A DNA stretch of 64,000 bases from JAFDBW01 sp963723355. Its GTDB lineage: Bacteria; Desulfobacterota; Desulfuromonadia; Desulfuromonadales; BM103. Positions 44,008 through 52,861 of this stretch are shown piece by piece. The notes under the pieces were generated by a model. It did no database searches, was not told where the DNA came from, and was given only the letters and a program-made list of their open reading frames with translations. A program made the translations under genes and the position numbers. Each line of letters starts with the position of its first letter. Position 1 is the first letter of the stretch. The DNA is taken from the NCBI GenBank assembly GCA_963723355.1, contig CAVRQQ010000003.1, positions 62,001 to 126,000 on the forward strand, written 5' to 3'.

Positions 44008-44568
44008 GTGGAATACAATATCGGCTCAAAAATCAAGGAGTTGCGTAAGGCGCGCAAGCTGACTTTGCAGGATGTGGCCCGCGAAACAGGTTTCTCTCCA
44101 GCGCTGATCTCCCAGATCGAGAACAACAATGTGTCCCCGCCGATTGCAACCCTGTCGAAGATTGCCCGCTTTTTTGATGTCAAGATCGGTCTGTTTTTCG
44201 AAGAAGAAGAAGTCGATTGCAAGTATGAAATCGTCAGAAGGGCCGAACGCCGCGAGGTCAGCCGGGTTATTTCGGTCGCCGGGACCGGTCATGGCTACAC
44301 CTACGAGGCCCTTTCCTTCCGCAAGCGCAACAAGAAGATGGAGCCGTTCGTGGTCACCGTGGCGCGGCGCCCGGAGGAGGAAACCCTGTACAACCACGAC
44401 GGTGAAGAGTTCCTGCTGATTCTCAAGGGGCGCGCCGAAATTATCCTTGAAGAAGAACGCATCCTGCTGGAAGAGGGGGATGCCGTTTATTTCGATTCGT
44501 CGCTCAAGCACCGCCTGCTATCCTGTGGCGACGGTGAAACCCAGGTTCTGGCAATTGTCACACGTTAA
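44008..44568 (+). CDS. XRE-family regulator with cupin sensor domain
   Basis: 186 residues from GTG 44008 (gggaagg 6 nt upstream; a TTG at 43993 is possible). The helix-turn-helix spans about residues 4-60: KIKELRKARKLTLQDVARET and FSPALISQIENNNVSPPIATLSKIA. The C-terminal cupin barrel covers about residues 115-186 (YNHDGEEFLLILKGRAEIIL, LEEGDAVYFDSSLKHRLLSCG), with metal- or ligand-binding His/Glu. Such regulators sense small ligands. Placement 116 nt before the mutase gene and the operator shared with the carboxylase operon suggest it controls propionyl/methylmalonyl-CoA metabolism, comparable in role to the ScfR/PccR regulators; the ligand is unknown. Confidence 0.86.
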   Translation: MEYNIGSKIKELRKARKLTLQDVARETGFSPALISQIENNNVSPPIATLSKIARFFDVKIGLFFEEEEVDCKYEIVRRAERREVSRVISVAGTGHGYTYEALSFRKRNKKMEPFVVTVARRPEEETLYNHDGEEFLLILKGRAEIILEEERILLEEGDAVYFDSSLKHRLLSCGDGETQVLAIVTR

Positions 44569-44571
44569 GTG

Positions 44572-44663
44572 CGGGGGCTAGATGCGGGACTTGGGGACTG
44601 GAGGCTGGGGATTGGCCGTGCTTTTTACCAGTCTCCAGCCCCCAGCCTCCAGTGCCTGCTTCT
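44572..44663. repeat. GGGGCTGG-type inverted repeat
   Basis: Left units (gcgggggctag...ttggggactggaggctgggg) and right units (ccagtctccagcccccagcctccag) are complementary around a short AT-rich centre. It lies between the regulator and mutase genes and could attenuate transcription between them, though no T run follows. Confidence 0.8.
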
Positions 44664-44684
44664 AAATCCTGAAAGGATTCCAAA

Positions 44685-46829
44685 ATGAGTTGTTTCGACA
44701 AGAAGACTCTGGCCGACTGGGAAGCTCTGGCCAAAAAGGAAAAAAAGACCGACGACCTCTCCGGTTTCAAGTGGCAGACCGCGGAAGGGATTACGGTCAA
44801 GCCGCTTTATACCGCTGAGGACCTTGAAAAACTGGAGACCACCGATTCCCTGCCGGGATTGGCGCCCTTTACCCGCGGGCCGATGGCGACCATGTACGCC
44901 GGCCGCCCCTGGACGGTCCGCCAGTATGCCGGTTTCTCGACAGCCGAGGAATCGAACGCCTTCTACAAGCGCAACCTCGCAGCCGGTCAGCAGGGCCTTT
45001 CGGTTGCCTTTGACCTGGCTACTCATCGCGGTTACGATTCGGACCATCCGCGGGTGGTCGGTGACGTCGGCAAGGCCGGGGTGGCGATCGACTCGGTCGA
45101 GGACATGAAGATCCTGTTCGACAGCATCCCGCTCGACAAGGTGTCCGTGTCGATGACCATGAACGGGGCCGTGCTGCCGATCATGGCCAACTACATCGTC
45201 GCCGCCGAAGAGCAGGGCGTCTCCCAGGAGCAGCTGGCCGGGACCATTCAGAACGATATCCTCAAGGAGTTCATGGTCCGCAACACCTACATCTACCCGC
45301 CGGCCCCCTCGATGCGGATCATTGCTGACATTATCGAGTACACCAGTCAGAAGATGCCGCGCTTCAATTCGATTTCGATCTCCGGTTACCACATCCAGGA
45401 GGCCGGGGCCAACAACGCCCTGGAACTGGCCTTCACCCTGGCTGACGGCATCGAGTACGTGAAAACCGCGATCAGCAAGGGCCTCGATGTCGACTCCTTC
45501 GCGCCGCGGCTGTCGTTCTTTTTCGGCATCGGCATGAACTTCTTCATGGAGGCCGCCAAGCTGCGTGCCGCCCGCTACCTCTGGTCGCACCTGATGAAAC
45601 AGTTCAATCCAAAGAATCCCAAGTCGCTGATGCTGCGTACCCACTGCCAGACTTCCGGGTGGAGCCTCACCGAGCAGGACCCCTACAACAATGTAATCCG
45701 CACCACTCTCGAAGCCCTCGCCGCGGTGCTTGGCGGCACCCAGTCGCTGCACACCAATGCGCTGGACGAGGCGATCGCCCTGCCGACCGACCATTCGGCG
45801 CGCATCGCCCGCAACACCCAGCTGGTGATCCAGGAGGAGAGCGGGATCTGCAACGTGGTCGATCCGCTGGCCGGTTCCTACTACGTCGAGTCGCTGACCG
45901 CGTCGCTGATCGAAGAGGCGCGCAAGATCCTCGACGAGATCGACGGCCTGGGCGGCATGACCAAGGCGATCGAGTCCGGCATGCCGAAGCTGCGCATCGA
46001 AGAGTCGGCAGCCAAGAAGCAGGCAGCGATCGACAGCGGCCGTGACGTGATTGTCGGGGTCAACAAGTACAAGCTGGCCAAGGAAGATCCGATCGAGGTC
46101 CTCGATGTCGACAACAGCGCGGTGCGCAAGTCGCAGATCGCCCGCCTCGAAAAGATGCGTGCAAATCGCGATGAAGGGGCCTGCCAGAAGGCGCTTGCCG
46201 CGATCACGGCAGCATGCGAAGATGACAAGCAGAACCTGCTCGGCCTCTGTGTCGAGGCGGCTCGCCAGCGGGCCAGCGTCGGAGAAATCTCCGATGCCAT
46301 GGAAAAGGTTTTCGGCCGCCACAAGGCGGAGATCAAACTCGTCTCGGGAGCATACGGATCCGTGGTTGAGAACGATGACAACTTTGCCGAGCTGAAAAAG
46401 CGGGTCGATGCCTTTACCGCGAAAGAAGGGCGCCGGCCGCGCATCCTGGTCGCCAAGATGGGCCAGGACGGCCATGACCGCGGTGCCAAGGTGGTGGCCA
46501 CGGCTTACGCCGACGCCGGCTTTGACGTCGACGTCGGGCCGCTCTTCCAGACCCCGGAAGAAGCTGCCAAGATGGCGGTTGAAAACGATGTCCACGTGGT
46601 CGGCGTCTCCAGCCTCGCCGCCGGGCACAAGACCCTGGTCCCGCAACTGGCCGCCGAGCTGAACAAGCTGGGTGCTGAAGATATCGCCATCGTCTGCGGC
46701 GGCGTCATCCCGCGCCAGGATTATGATGAGCTCTACGCTGCCGGTGCATCGAAGATCTTCGGCCCCGGCACGCCGATCGTCACCTCGGCCACCCAGACGC
46801 TCGACGCGATCGAAGAGAAACAGAAGTAA
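44685..46829 (+). CDS. mcm: Methylmalonyl-CoA mutase (single chain, B12-dependent)
   Basis: 714 residues combining the catalytic TIM barrel and the C-terminal B12-binding domain. Interconverts (R)-methylmalonyl-CoA and succinyl-CoA. Barrel marks: FTRGPMATMYAGRPWTVRQY, GFSTAEESNAFYKRN, SVAFDLATHRGYDSDHP, NDILKEFMVRNTYIYPP, SISGYHIQEAGA, RTHCQTSGWSLTEQDPYNN. B12 domain: KMGQDGHDRGAKVVATAYAD (DxHxxG, His ligand at about residue 597), ending SATQTLDAIEEKQK. The gene lacks a separate small subunit. meaB follows 144 nt later across a GCCAC...GTGGC repeat. Confidence 0.97.
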   Translation: MSCFDKKTLADWEALAKKEKKTDDLSGFKWQTAEGITVKPLYTAEDLEKLETTDSLPGLAPFTRGPMATMYAGRPWTVRQYAGFSTAEESNAFYKRNLAAGQQGLSVAFDLATHRGYDSDHPRVVGDVGKAGVAIDSVEDMKILFDSIPLDKVSVSMTMNGAVLPIMANYIVAAEEQGVSQEQLAGTIQNDILKEFMVRNTYIYPPAPSMRIIADIIEYTSQKMPRFNSISISGYHIQEAGANNALELAFTLADGIEYVKTAISKGLDVDSFAPRLSFFFGIGMNFFMEAAKLRAARYLWSHLMKQFNPKNPKSLMLRTHCQTSGWSLTEQDPYNNVIRTTLEALAAVLGGTQSLHTNALDEAIALPTDHSARIARNTQLVIQEESGICNVVDPLAGSYYVESLTASLIEEARKILDEIDGLGGMTKAIESGMPKLRIEESAAKKQAAIDSGRDVIVGVNKYKLAKEDPIEVLDVDNSAVRKSQIARLEKMRANRDEGACQKALAAITAACEDDKQNLLGLCVEAARQRASVGEISDAMEKVFGRHKAEIKLVSGAYGSVVENDDNFAELKKRVDAFTAKEGRRPRILVAKMGQDGHDRGAKVVATAYADAGFDVDVGPLFQTPEEAAKMAVENDVHVVGVSSLAAGHKTLVPQLAAELNKLGAEDIAIVCGGVIPRQDYDELYAAGASKIFGPGTPIVTSATQTLDAIEEKQK

Positions 46830-46881
46830 GCTAAGCGATAGCCATGTACGAAGGGCAGGCTGAGTCTGCCCTTTTCTTTTA

Positions 46882-46961
46882 GCCACGAAGGCACAAAGAC
46901 ACAAAGATTTTTTTTGAATAAACTTTAAAGTCTTTTCTTGGTGTCTTTGTGTCTTTGTGGC
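46882..46961. repeat. GCCAC...GTGGC element (80 bp, empty)
   Basis: GCCACGAAGGCACAAAGACA on the left and TGTCTTTGTGTCTTTGTGGC on the right are complementary, with a T8 run and AT-rich centre. It lies between mcm and meaB, ending 12 nt before the meaB start, so it is part of that leader. Confidence 0.8.
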
Positions 46962-46973
46962 AAGCTTTTACAC

Positions 46974-47951
46974 ATGATCAAACTCCAAGACATCGCTGAC
47001 GGGGTTCGTGCCGGGAACGTCCGTGCTCTGGCCAAGGCGATCACCCTGATCGAAAGCCGCAACCTCGATCACTCCCTGGCCGCGACCACCCTGCTCGACG
47101 AGCTGCTGCCGGACACCGGCAAGTCGATCCGGATCGGCATCTCCGGCGTGCCCGGCGCCGGCAAGAGTACCTTTATCGAAGCCTTCGGCATGTACCTGCT
47201 GCAGCAGGGCCACAAGGTGGCGGTGCTCGCCGTCGACCCTTCCTCGCAGCTTTCCGGCGGCAGCATTTTAGGCGACAAGACCCGCATGGAAGAGCTGGCC
47301 CGCCAGGCCAACGCGTTTATCCGCCCGTCGCCTGCCGGCCAGACCCTCGGCGGCGTGGCCCGCAAGACCCGTGAGACGATGCTGGTCTGCGAAGCCGCCG
47401 GCTACGACGTGATCATCGTCGAAACGGTCGGCGTTGGCCAGTCCGAGATCACCGTCGCCTCGATGGTCGACTTCTTCCTGCTGCTGCAACTGCCCAACGC
47501 CGGTGACGAGCTGCAGGGGATCAAGCGCGGGGTCATGGAGATCGCCGACGCGATCCTGATCAACAAGTCGGAGGGCGACAACCGGCCGAAAGCCGAACTG
47601 GCCCGCCAGCAATATGCCAACGCCCTGCACATGCTCAAGCCGAAAAGCCTCAACTGGCAGGTGCCGGCCCTGCTCTGCAGCGCCCTGCACGGCGAAGGGA
47701 TCGCCGAGGCCTGGGCGGCGATAGAGGATTTCCGCGACCGCATGCAGCAGAGCGGCGAGTTCGAGAACAAGCGTCGGCTGCAGGCCAGCGACTGGATGTG
47801 GACCCTGCTGATCGACGACATCAAGGAGATGTTCCTGCGTGACCGCAATGTTGAAGCGCTGCTCGGGCAGGTGCAGGATGCTGTGGCCAACGGCACGACC
47901 ACGCCGAGCGCGGCGGCAAGGAGGTTGCTGGAAGCTTTCAAGCGAAACTGA
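46974..47951 (+). CDS. meaB: Methylmalonyl-CoA mutase-associated GTPase MeaB
   Basis: G3E-family GTPase of 325 residues that protects and reloads the B12 cofactor of the mutase. Walker A is RIGISGVPGAGKSTFIEAFG (about residues 46-65); AVLAVDPSSQLSGGSILGDK, VIIVETVGVGQSE (Walker B/switch) and ILINKSEGDN (NKxD-like) follow. The start at ATG 46974 is placed 12 nt after a repeat arm; ribosome site is weak. Acts with the mutase encoded just upstream. Confidence 0.94.
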   Translation: MIKLQDIADGVRAGNVRALAKAITLIESRNLDHSLAATTLLDELLPDTGKSIRIGISGVPGAGKSTFIEAFGMYLLQQGHKVAVLAVDPSSQLSGGSILGDKTRMEELARQANAFIRPSPAGQTLGGVARKTRETMLVCEAAGYDVIIVETVGVGQSEITVASMVDFFLLLQLPNAGDELQGIKRGVMEIADAILINKSEGDNRPKAELARQQYANALHMLKPKSLNWQVPALLCSALHGEGIAEAWAAIEDFRDRMQQSGEFENKRRLQASDWMWTLLIDDIKEMFLRDRNVEALLGQVQDAVANGTTTPSAAARRLLEAFKRN

Positions 47952-47956
47952 TTTGT

Positions 47957-48484
47957 TTAACGCCACCAAGGCACAAAGGTGAGAGCAAAGACGCAAAGAT
48001 AATATTGAAATTTGATGGTATTCATTTTTAAGGAGGGAGATATGTACAGAGAATGAATGCACGGCAATTATTGTTGATTGGGGTCTGTATCAGAGGTTCA
48101 TAAAGAGCTTTGGTCCTGGTTCTGCTTGAAAAAATCTATGAATCCTGCGCTATGTTACTGAACTTGAAAAAGTTGGTGTAAGGTTAAAAGCAGTCCCCGT
48201 TCCGATCCATACGGGGACCTCAGCTTCGAAGAAGGCTTCAACTGGATCTCCTCGTACAGGAAAGTATCGTTTGTGAAATAAAGGCGGTCGAAAAGCATAA
48301 CGCCAGTATGGGAAGCTCAGTTGTTGAGCTATATGAAGCTCAAAGGGTGCCGGTTGGGCTTTCTGATCAATTTTAATGTTCCTGTGATCAAGAATGGTAT
48401 CAAGAGGATGATACTTTAAACTTAATTGTCTATTTGCTTCTAACAATTAAGTGTTACCTTTGAGCCTTTGTGTCTTTGCGTTAA
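47957..48484. mobile_element. Candidate repeat-bounded element carrying a decayed GxxExxxY (PD-(D/E)XK-like) gene
   Basis: The left end TTAACGCCACCAAGGCACAAAG (47957 on) combines both end types seen elsewhere (TTAACGC and GCCAC); the right end CCTTTGTGTCTTTGCGTTAA stops at 48484. Between them is a broken nuclease-family gene. The ends match the empty elements at 16355, 46882, 48964, 51747, 54652 and 63834. I infer a gene-bearing parent form of that repeat family; transposition itself is not shown. No clear target duplication is visible. Confidence 0.5.
48042..48419 (+). pseudogene. Decayed GxxExxxY-family (PDDEXK_3-like) gene
   Basis: Starts with a good ribosome site (aaggagggagat) and ATG but is broken by several frameshifts. 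Pieces in different frames still match the family in order: EVHKEL, FGPG, LEKIYES, ALCY, ELEKVGVRLKAVPVP, then CEIKAVEK, and at the end QLLSYMKLKGCRLGFLINFN followed by VPVIKNGIKRMIL and a stop. The family is placed by Pfam-type classifications in the PD-(D/E)XK nuclease superfamily. Unlike the single-base breaks in other genes here, this copy has at least four shifts in 378 nt, so it is a real pseudogene. Confidence 0.78.
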
Positions 48485-48529
48485 ATAATTGTACTGCTAA
48501 CCAATCCCTAACAAACGAGGTTCATAACC

Positions 48530-48937
48530 ATGCCCAAGAAAATCAGTCACATCGGTATCGCCGTCGCCAGCATCGAAGAAGCGACCCCGTTCTACCGGGA
48601 TGTCCTCGGTATGGAGTTCGAAGGGACCGAGGTGGTGGCAGAGCAGAAGGTCAAGGTCGCTTTTTTTGCCGTCGGTGAGAGTCGTATCGAACTGCTCGAG
48701 CCGACCGCCGACGATTCTCCGGTGGCGAAGTTCCTGGAAAAAAATGGCCCCGGGGTCCATCATGTCGCCTACGAGGTGGCGGACCTGGAGCAGCGCCTGG
48801 CCGCCCTGAAGGCCGAAGGGGTCCGGTTGATTGACGAGTCGCCGCGTACCGGCGCGCACAATACCCGGATCGCGTTCATGCATCCAAAGGCCAGCGGCGG
48901 GGTGCTGACCGAGCTTTGCGAGCCGGGGGCTCACTGA
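48530..48937 (+). CDS. mce: Methylmalonyl-CoA epimerase
   Basis: Vicinal-oxygen-chelate protein of 135 residues that interconverts (S)- and (R)-methylmalonyl-CoA, linking the carboxylase product to the mutase. Metal ligands: His in ISHIGIAV (residue 7), Glu/Gln region RIELLEPT, HHVAYEVADLE (His about residue 78) and the final LTELCEP Glu. ATG with a moderate ribosome site. Separated from meaB by the repeat-bounded pseudogene. Confidence 0.95.
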   Translation: MPKKISHIGIAVASIEEATPFYRDVLGMEFEGTEVVAEQKVKVAFFAVGESRIELLEPTADDSPVAKFLEKNGPGVHHVAYEVADLEQRLAALKAEGVRLIDESPRTGAHNTRIAFMHPKASGGVLTELCEPGAH

Positions 48938-48963
48938 GCAGTCTACGCTAAAATCGTTCAACA

Positions 48964-49086
48964 GCCACTAAGTCACCAAGACACGAAGTAAATATTTATC
49001 TATTTCTGTAAACAGAAAATATGCAGAGTTGTAAAGATCGATCTTTACCCTATAAATGTTTTCCCTGTGTTTCGTGTCTTCGTGGC
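48964..49086. repeat. GCCAC...GTGGC element (123 bp, empty)
   Basis: GCCACTAAGTCACCAAGACA on the left faces TGTTTCGTGTCTTCGTGGC on the right; the interior is AT-rich with no gene. The rest of the 414-nt gap (to 49351) is AT-rich and contains a short GC-rich stretch at 49290-49335 just before the next gene; no further gene is seen. Confidence 0.75.
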
Positions 49087-49351
49087 AGGCTCGACCTCCT
49101 TTTTTCAATAATATCGATTTTGATGCTCGGAATGCGGCAAACATTTGTCAACACTAATGTAACAATGTTTTAATAGAATTTATCCAGTATTTAAGGGTTT
49201 TGAGATGTACAGCAGGCTGTTTGAGCTTTTATCCTTGACAAATTAAAAACAGCGTTTCTATACTGCAAAAAGCTGATCCGCCAGGAAAAGGTTTCCGTGT
49301 TTCGAAGCCCCCGGCTGACGGCTGTTTGCTGAAGCCAGGAAAAGAGTGATT

Positions 49352-49873
49352 ATGAATTTCGGCAAACAGGTTTTCATTTTTTCGATCTTTGTTATCAGCG
49401 TGATTTGTTCGGGTCCGGCATGCGCTCTCGAAGCAGGAGAGTCGGCGCCTGATTTCAGCTTGCAGTCGATCACCGGCGAACAGGTCAGCCTGTCCGATTT
49501 CAAGGGCCGGGTGGTGCTGCTCAAGTTGGCGACCACCTGGTGCCCGACCTGCAAGCAGCTGTCCGCTGAAATCAGCCGGGCCGGCGACGATCTGGCAGCG
49601 AACAACGTGGTATTCCTGGACGTTTTTGTCAGGGATTCAAAGGCCACGGTTGAGGAATATGTCGCCGGAGCGGGGTATCCAATGACCTTCCACGCGCTGC
49701 TCGACGACGGTCAGGTTTACGAAGCTTACAACATCTACCTGATCCCGCGGCTGCTGCTGGTCGACGCCGACCAGGTGGTTCGCTTCGACAGCGCCGGGCG
49801 GAACGTGTCAGCGGAAGACATCAAGGCCATGGTCAGGGAGTACCAGCCGCCGGCTGCCGAGCAAGGCTCGTGA
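49352..49873 (+). CDS. TlpA/ResA-like thioredoxin-fold protein, exported
   Basis: 173 residues. Signal peptide MNFGKQVFIFSIFVISVICS...ACA (about 25 residues), then APDFSLQSITGEQVSLSDFKG as in AhpC/TSA-TlpA proteins, the redox motif TTWCPTCKQL (CxxC) and the cis-Pro region IYLIPRLLLVDAD. Probably a periplasmic thiol-disulfide oxidoreductase, for example in cytochrome c maturation or repair; substrate unknown. Confidence 0.85.
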   Translation: MNFGKQVFIFSIFVISVICSGPACALEAGESAPDFSLQSITGEQVSLSDFKGRVVLLKLATTWCPTCKQLSAEISRAGDDLAANNVVFLDVFVRDSKATVEEYVAGAGYPMTFHALLDDGQVYEAYNIYLIPRLLLVDADQVVRFDSAGRNVSAEDIKAMVREYQPPAAEQGS

Positions 49874-50192
49874 GCGGCTGGAGAAAAGTGAACGCCCGTT
49901 TGACTTTGCCGCAGATTTCGTTGAAATTTTGCGACACTGTGTTGGGCTGACAACACTCATGCGGCGGGCGGTTACCCGGAAGGTAATGTAAAATCTCATC
50001 GCGACCGTAATTAAAAGCTTGAAAAAACAAGTATCTTTGGTTATTTTACGGATTACTGACAACTTGGCATTAATGTTGTATTAGTTGAGAACCTGTAGGA
50101 CTGTCCTCACGCAGACCGACGGACAATGCTTCAAGACTCATGACCGAGCTTGGTGCGATCAAACAAAAAAATAGGAAAGGAGGCTTGAGCGA

Positions 50193-50330
50193 ATGAAGAA
50201 GGTTTTCACCGGTGCGCTGGCAATCATGATGATCCTTTCACTTGCGGCGTGTGCCGGCACAGGCGGGGGCGACAAGGTGCGAGTCAAGTGCCCGGCCTGT
50301 GGTTACGAGTTTGATGCGCCAATCGAGTAA
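50193..50330 (+). CDS. Very small lipoprotein with a CPxC zinc-ribbon half
   Basis: 45 residues from ATG 50193 (aaaggaggc 9 nt upstream). A signal peptide with lipobox LSLAAC (Cys20) leaves a mature peptide of 26 residues: a Gly-rich linker, then VKCPACGYEFDAPIE. A single CPxC pair cannot complete a zinc site alone, so dimer formation or partner binding is likely. I do not recognise a named family. It lies 91 nt before the porin gene. Confidence 0.7.
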   Translation: MKKVFTGALAIMMILSLAACAGTGGGDKVRVKCPACGYEFDAPIE

Positions 50331-50421
50331 ATAAATTTCAAGGTTTGTTCCAAAGACTTGACCCGCTGTTGTGGCGGGTACGGGTAAGTAAAACCATTTA
50401 TCTTTTTTGAGGAGGCAACAC

Positions 50422-51642
50422 ATGAAATTGATCAAAGCATTAGTTGCAATGTTGGTTGTGGTTGGCATGATCGTTCCGGCCGTCGCCATCGCCGAAGATC
50501 GCCTGAGCCTGTCAGGTGAAATGCGTGTCCGTGGCTGGCACATCGATCCTGACTGATGATGACGATACTGATGACAGCACTAAGACCTGGGCTGACCAGC
50601 GCCTGCGTATCGCCGGTAAGATCGCCGTCGCCGAAGGCGTCAGCATCACCTTCCGCACTGACATCACCGAGAAGGAGTGGGGCCAAGGTTCCGGCGACTT
50701 TGGTCAGGCCGCCCGTAGTGGCGGCAACCAGCAGTGGGACCGCGCTCACATCGACCTGACCAAGGGCGACTGGTCATTTCCGCGTCGGTCAGCAGTTCTT
50801 CGGCACCGGTACTACCTGGGCTTTCGACTCCCAGGACCCCGGCATCACGGTTAGCTACAACGGCGGCATTCCGCTCAAGGCTTTCTTCGTGCTGGACAAC
50901 CAAAACGGATGGGCGTACTACTTCTGACGCACTCGAATACGGCTTCCAGGTCAGCCCCAAGGGCGACAACTGGAAAGCCAGCGCCTTCGTGGTCGGCCAG
51001 TCTAAAAAGAGTAATTCGGACGAAGAAGTTTACCTGATCGGCGTCAACGGCGGCACCAGCCTAGGCCCTGTCAATCTGACTGGTGAAGTCGACTTCTTTA
51101 CCGGTGACGCCAATGACAACGACGACGCCATGGGCACCCAGGTGTTCCTCGACGCGTCGATGGCCGCTACCGATGCTTTCACCGTTGGCGGGCAGTTCTT
51201 CTACGCTGCGGGTGATGATGAGGACGTTCAGTACACCGGCCTTGGCAACGGCTTCAACGGTTGGGATCCCATCAATGATGTCGGTACGCAGCTCAGTAAT
51301 GAAGCGATTGACCTCTCGGATCAAGGTCTCAACAACAACCCATTCGACTGGACTGATGGGAATGCCGGTTCTGTTTCTGGCCGCCTGTATGGCAACTTCA
51401 AGGCCAGCGACGACCTGTCCTTCGGTGCTTCCGTTTCTTACCTGACGACCGAAGAGACTGACGCTGTTGATGCCGATGCGTATTCTCTGGCTGCCGGTAT
51501 GGTCTACAGCTTGTTGCCCAACACCACCCTCCAGCTTCAGCTGCAATACCTGGATGGTAATGTTGATGAAATTGATGGTGTTAATGTGGATACTGACTTC
51601 GATGTCTTTTCTGCTGGTACCGGCCTGTTCGTGAAATTCTAA
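50422..51642 (+). CDS. Outer-membrane beta-barrel porin (frame broken three times)
   Basis: About 405 residues after removing three extra bases at 50548/50549, 50777-50779 and 50900/50901. Signal peptide MKLIKALVAMLVVVGMIVPA...AIA, then EDRLSLSGEMRVRGWHID / LTDDDDTDDSTKTWADQRLR / GDWSFRVGQQFFGTGTTWAF / FFVLDN / KTDGRTTSDALEYGFQVSP and a series of alternating beta strands ending in LFVKF with the C-terminal Phe required for barrel assembly. Acidic loops are abundant. It resembles the OmpJ-type porins of Geobacter relatives in size and pattern, which I state from memory and not from a search. A terminator follows. Confidence 0.83.
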
Positions 51643-51675
51643 GATTCTCTGCTGAGAACTCTTGAGGTTCACCTG

Positions 51676-51712
51676 GAAAGCCCGCCGCGCAAGCAGCGGG
51701 CTTTCTTTTTTT
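51676..51712 (+). terminator. Intrinsic terminator of the porin gene
   Basis: GAAAGCCCGC (51676-51685) pairs with GCGGGCTTTC (51696-51705), followed by T7. Confidence 0.9.
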
Positions 51713-51746
51713 GTCTTTCTCTGTGCCTTTGAGTTGAATAAACATT

Positions 51747-51949
51747 TTAACGCCCGTTCGCTCTGCTCACTCAAGACGCAAAGACGCGGAGAAAAGAGAA
51801 GAAGCCACCAAGACACAAAAGCTCAAAGAATTAAGGTTCCTTTTCTTTGATGCAAAAGCAAGGGGCACTCGATTGTTGAGTGTCCATTCTGCAAATCACC
51901 AGACTCCAGCCCCCAATCCCCAGCTCCCGCCTTTACGCCTTTGCGTTAA
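51747..51949. repeat. TTAACGC...GCGTTAA element, composite (203 bp)
   Basis: TTAACGCCCGTTCGC at the left and GCCTTTGCGTTAA at the right. Inside are CAAGACGCAAAGACGCGG, a GCCACCAAGACACAAAAG arm and, near the right end, one CCAGCCCCCAATCCCCAGC unit of the other repeat family. It looks like nested or fused copies. Together with 51950-52092 it makes up a 450-nt gap in which I see no gene. Confidence 0.6.
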
Positions 51950-52092
51950 TTGATTCTTCAACATCTATCCGGCAAAACAACCTCCTTGGCGTAGTCGCAG
52001 CCAGCATCGAAGCGTGCGGAGCGTACGGCTGAAAAAGTTTTTCGCGCAGTGATATAATTAACGTTGTAAAGCTGTGTGAAAGGAGACAAACC

Positions 52093-52584
52093 ATGTCAGC
52101 CAAAGCAAAACTCGCCAGTCTGTTTCTTGCCTGTCTCTTGGTTTTTTCTGCGGGTTGTGTCGAAACGGCCATGCTGTATCACGGTGCCCACGTGACCTCT
52201 GTACCCGTTGTGGTTTTGCAGGAGGGCCCCCCGGTCGCCGGGCGCTGGGAGACCTTCGACCTGGTCATTGACTATAAATACCAACGACACGGCGATCGCC
52301 TCGAGCTTTCCGGGCAAGCCGCCCTGAGTCAACATTACCAAATGAATTATGCCGGTGTCTCAAGGATGCAGACCTACCTGTTTTTCCTCGACCAGGACGC
52401 GCGGGTCTTGGAAACAGCCTTTTTTGTCACGCCCTGGAGCAACGGCGTCGGGGACATCCAGGAGTTCTCGAAATCCTACACGATGCCGGCCGGCACGACG
52501 GCACTCTCCATTGGCTACTCCGGGGCGGTCAATGACACGGACAGCACCGCCTCGTTCTACAAACTGCCCCTGAGTGGGCAATAA
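52093..52584 (+). CDS. Lipoprotein of unknown function, paralogue A
   Basis: 163 residues. Signal peptide with lipobox VFSAGC (Cys about residue 22), then CVETAMLYHGAHVTSVPVVV, FDLVIDYKYQRHGD, QAALSQHYQMNYAGVSRMQ, YLFFLDQDARVLETAFFV, FSKSYTMPAGTTALSIGYSG and a final YKLPL. Paralogous along its whole length to the minus-strand gene at 56872. No known domain recognised; a beta-rich secreted domain is likely. Good ribosome site (aaaggagacaaacc). Confidence 0.78.
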   Translation: MSAKAKLASLFLACLLVFSAGCVETAMLYHGAHVTSVPVVVLQEGPPVAGRWETFDLVIDYKYQRHGDRLELSGQAALSQHYQMNYAGVSRMQTYLFFLDQDARVLETAFFVTPWSNGVGDIQEFSKSYTMPAGTTALSIGYSGAVNDTDSTASFYKLPLSGQ

Positions 52585-52861
52585 AAGCGGTTCCGGCATC
52601 TAACTCACTCTGGCAACAATCGGCGAGCACTCAGATTCGCAAGAAGCCGGGCCTCTTGCCGGCCTTGCGGGCCAGATGGCATTCGCTTGGCGGTTTGTTG
52701 TAATCTCCTGCCACCTGCACGGCCATTTGCCGCAACGTAAAAGTCCATGAAAAAGGCCAGAGTCTGCGCAAAAGGCTTGTTTAAGTCTTTCAATTTCACC
52801 GTTAAATCGCTAATATACCGGTCTGATTCAAACACTCTGATTCCAATCAATAGGACCCCCT

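Noticed and set aside
49255..49335. Possible c-di-GMP (GEMM-type) riboswitch before the thioredoxin-fold gene
   Set aside because: GCAAAA and GAAGCC..CCGG are present, but the central conserved ACGCAAAG part and the closing stem are missing.
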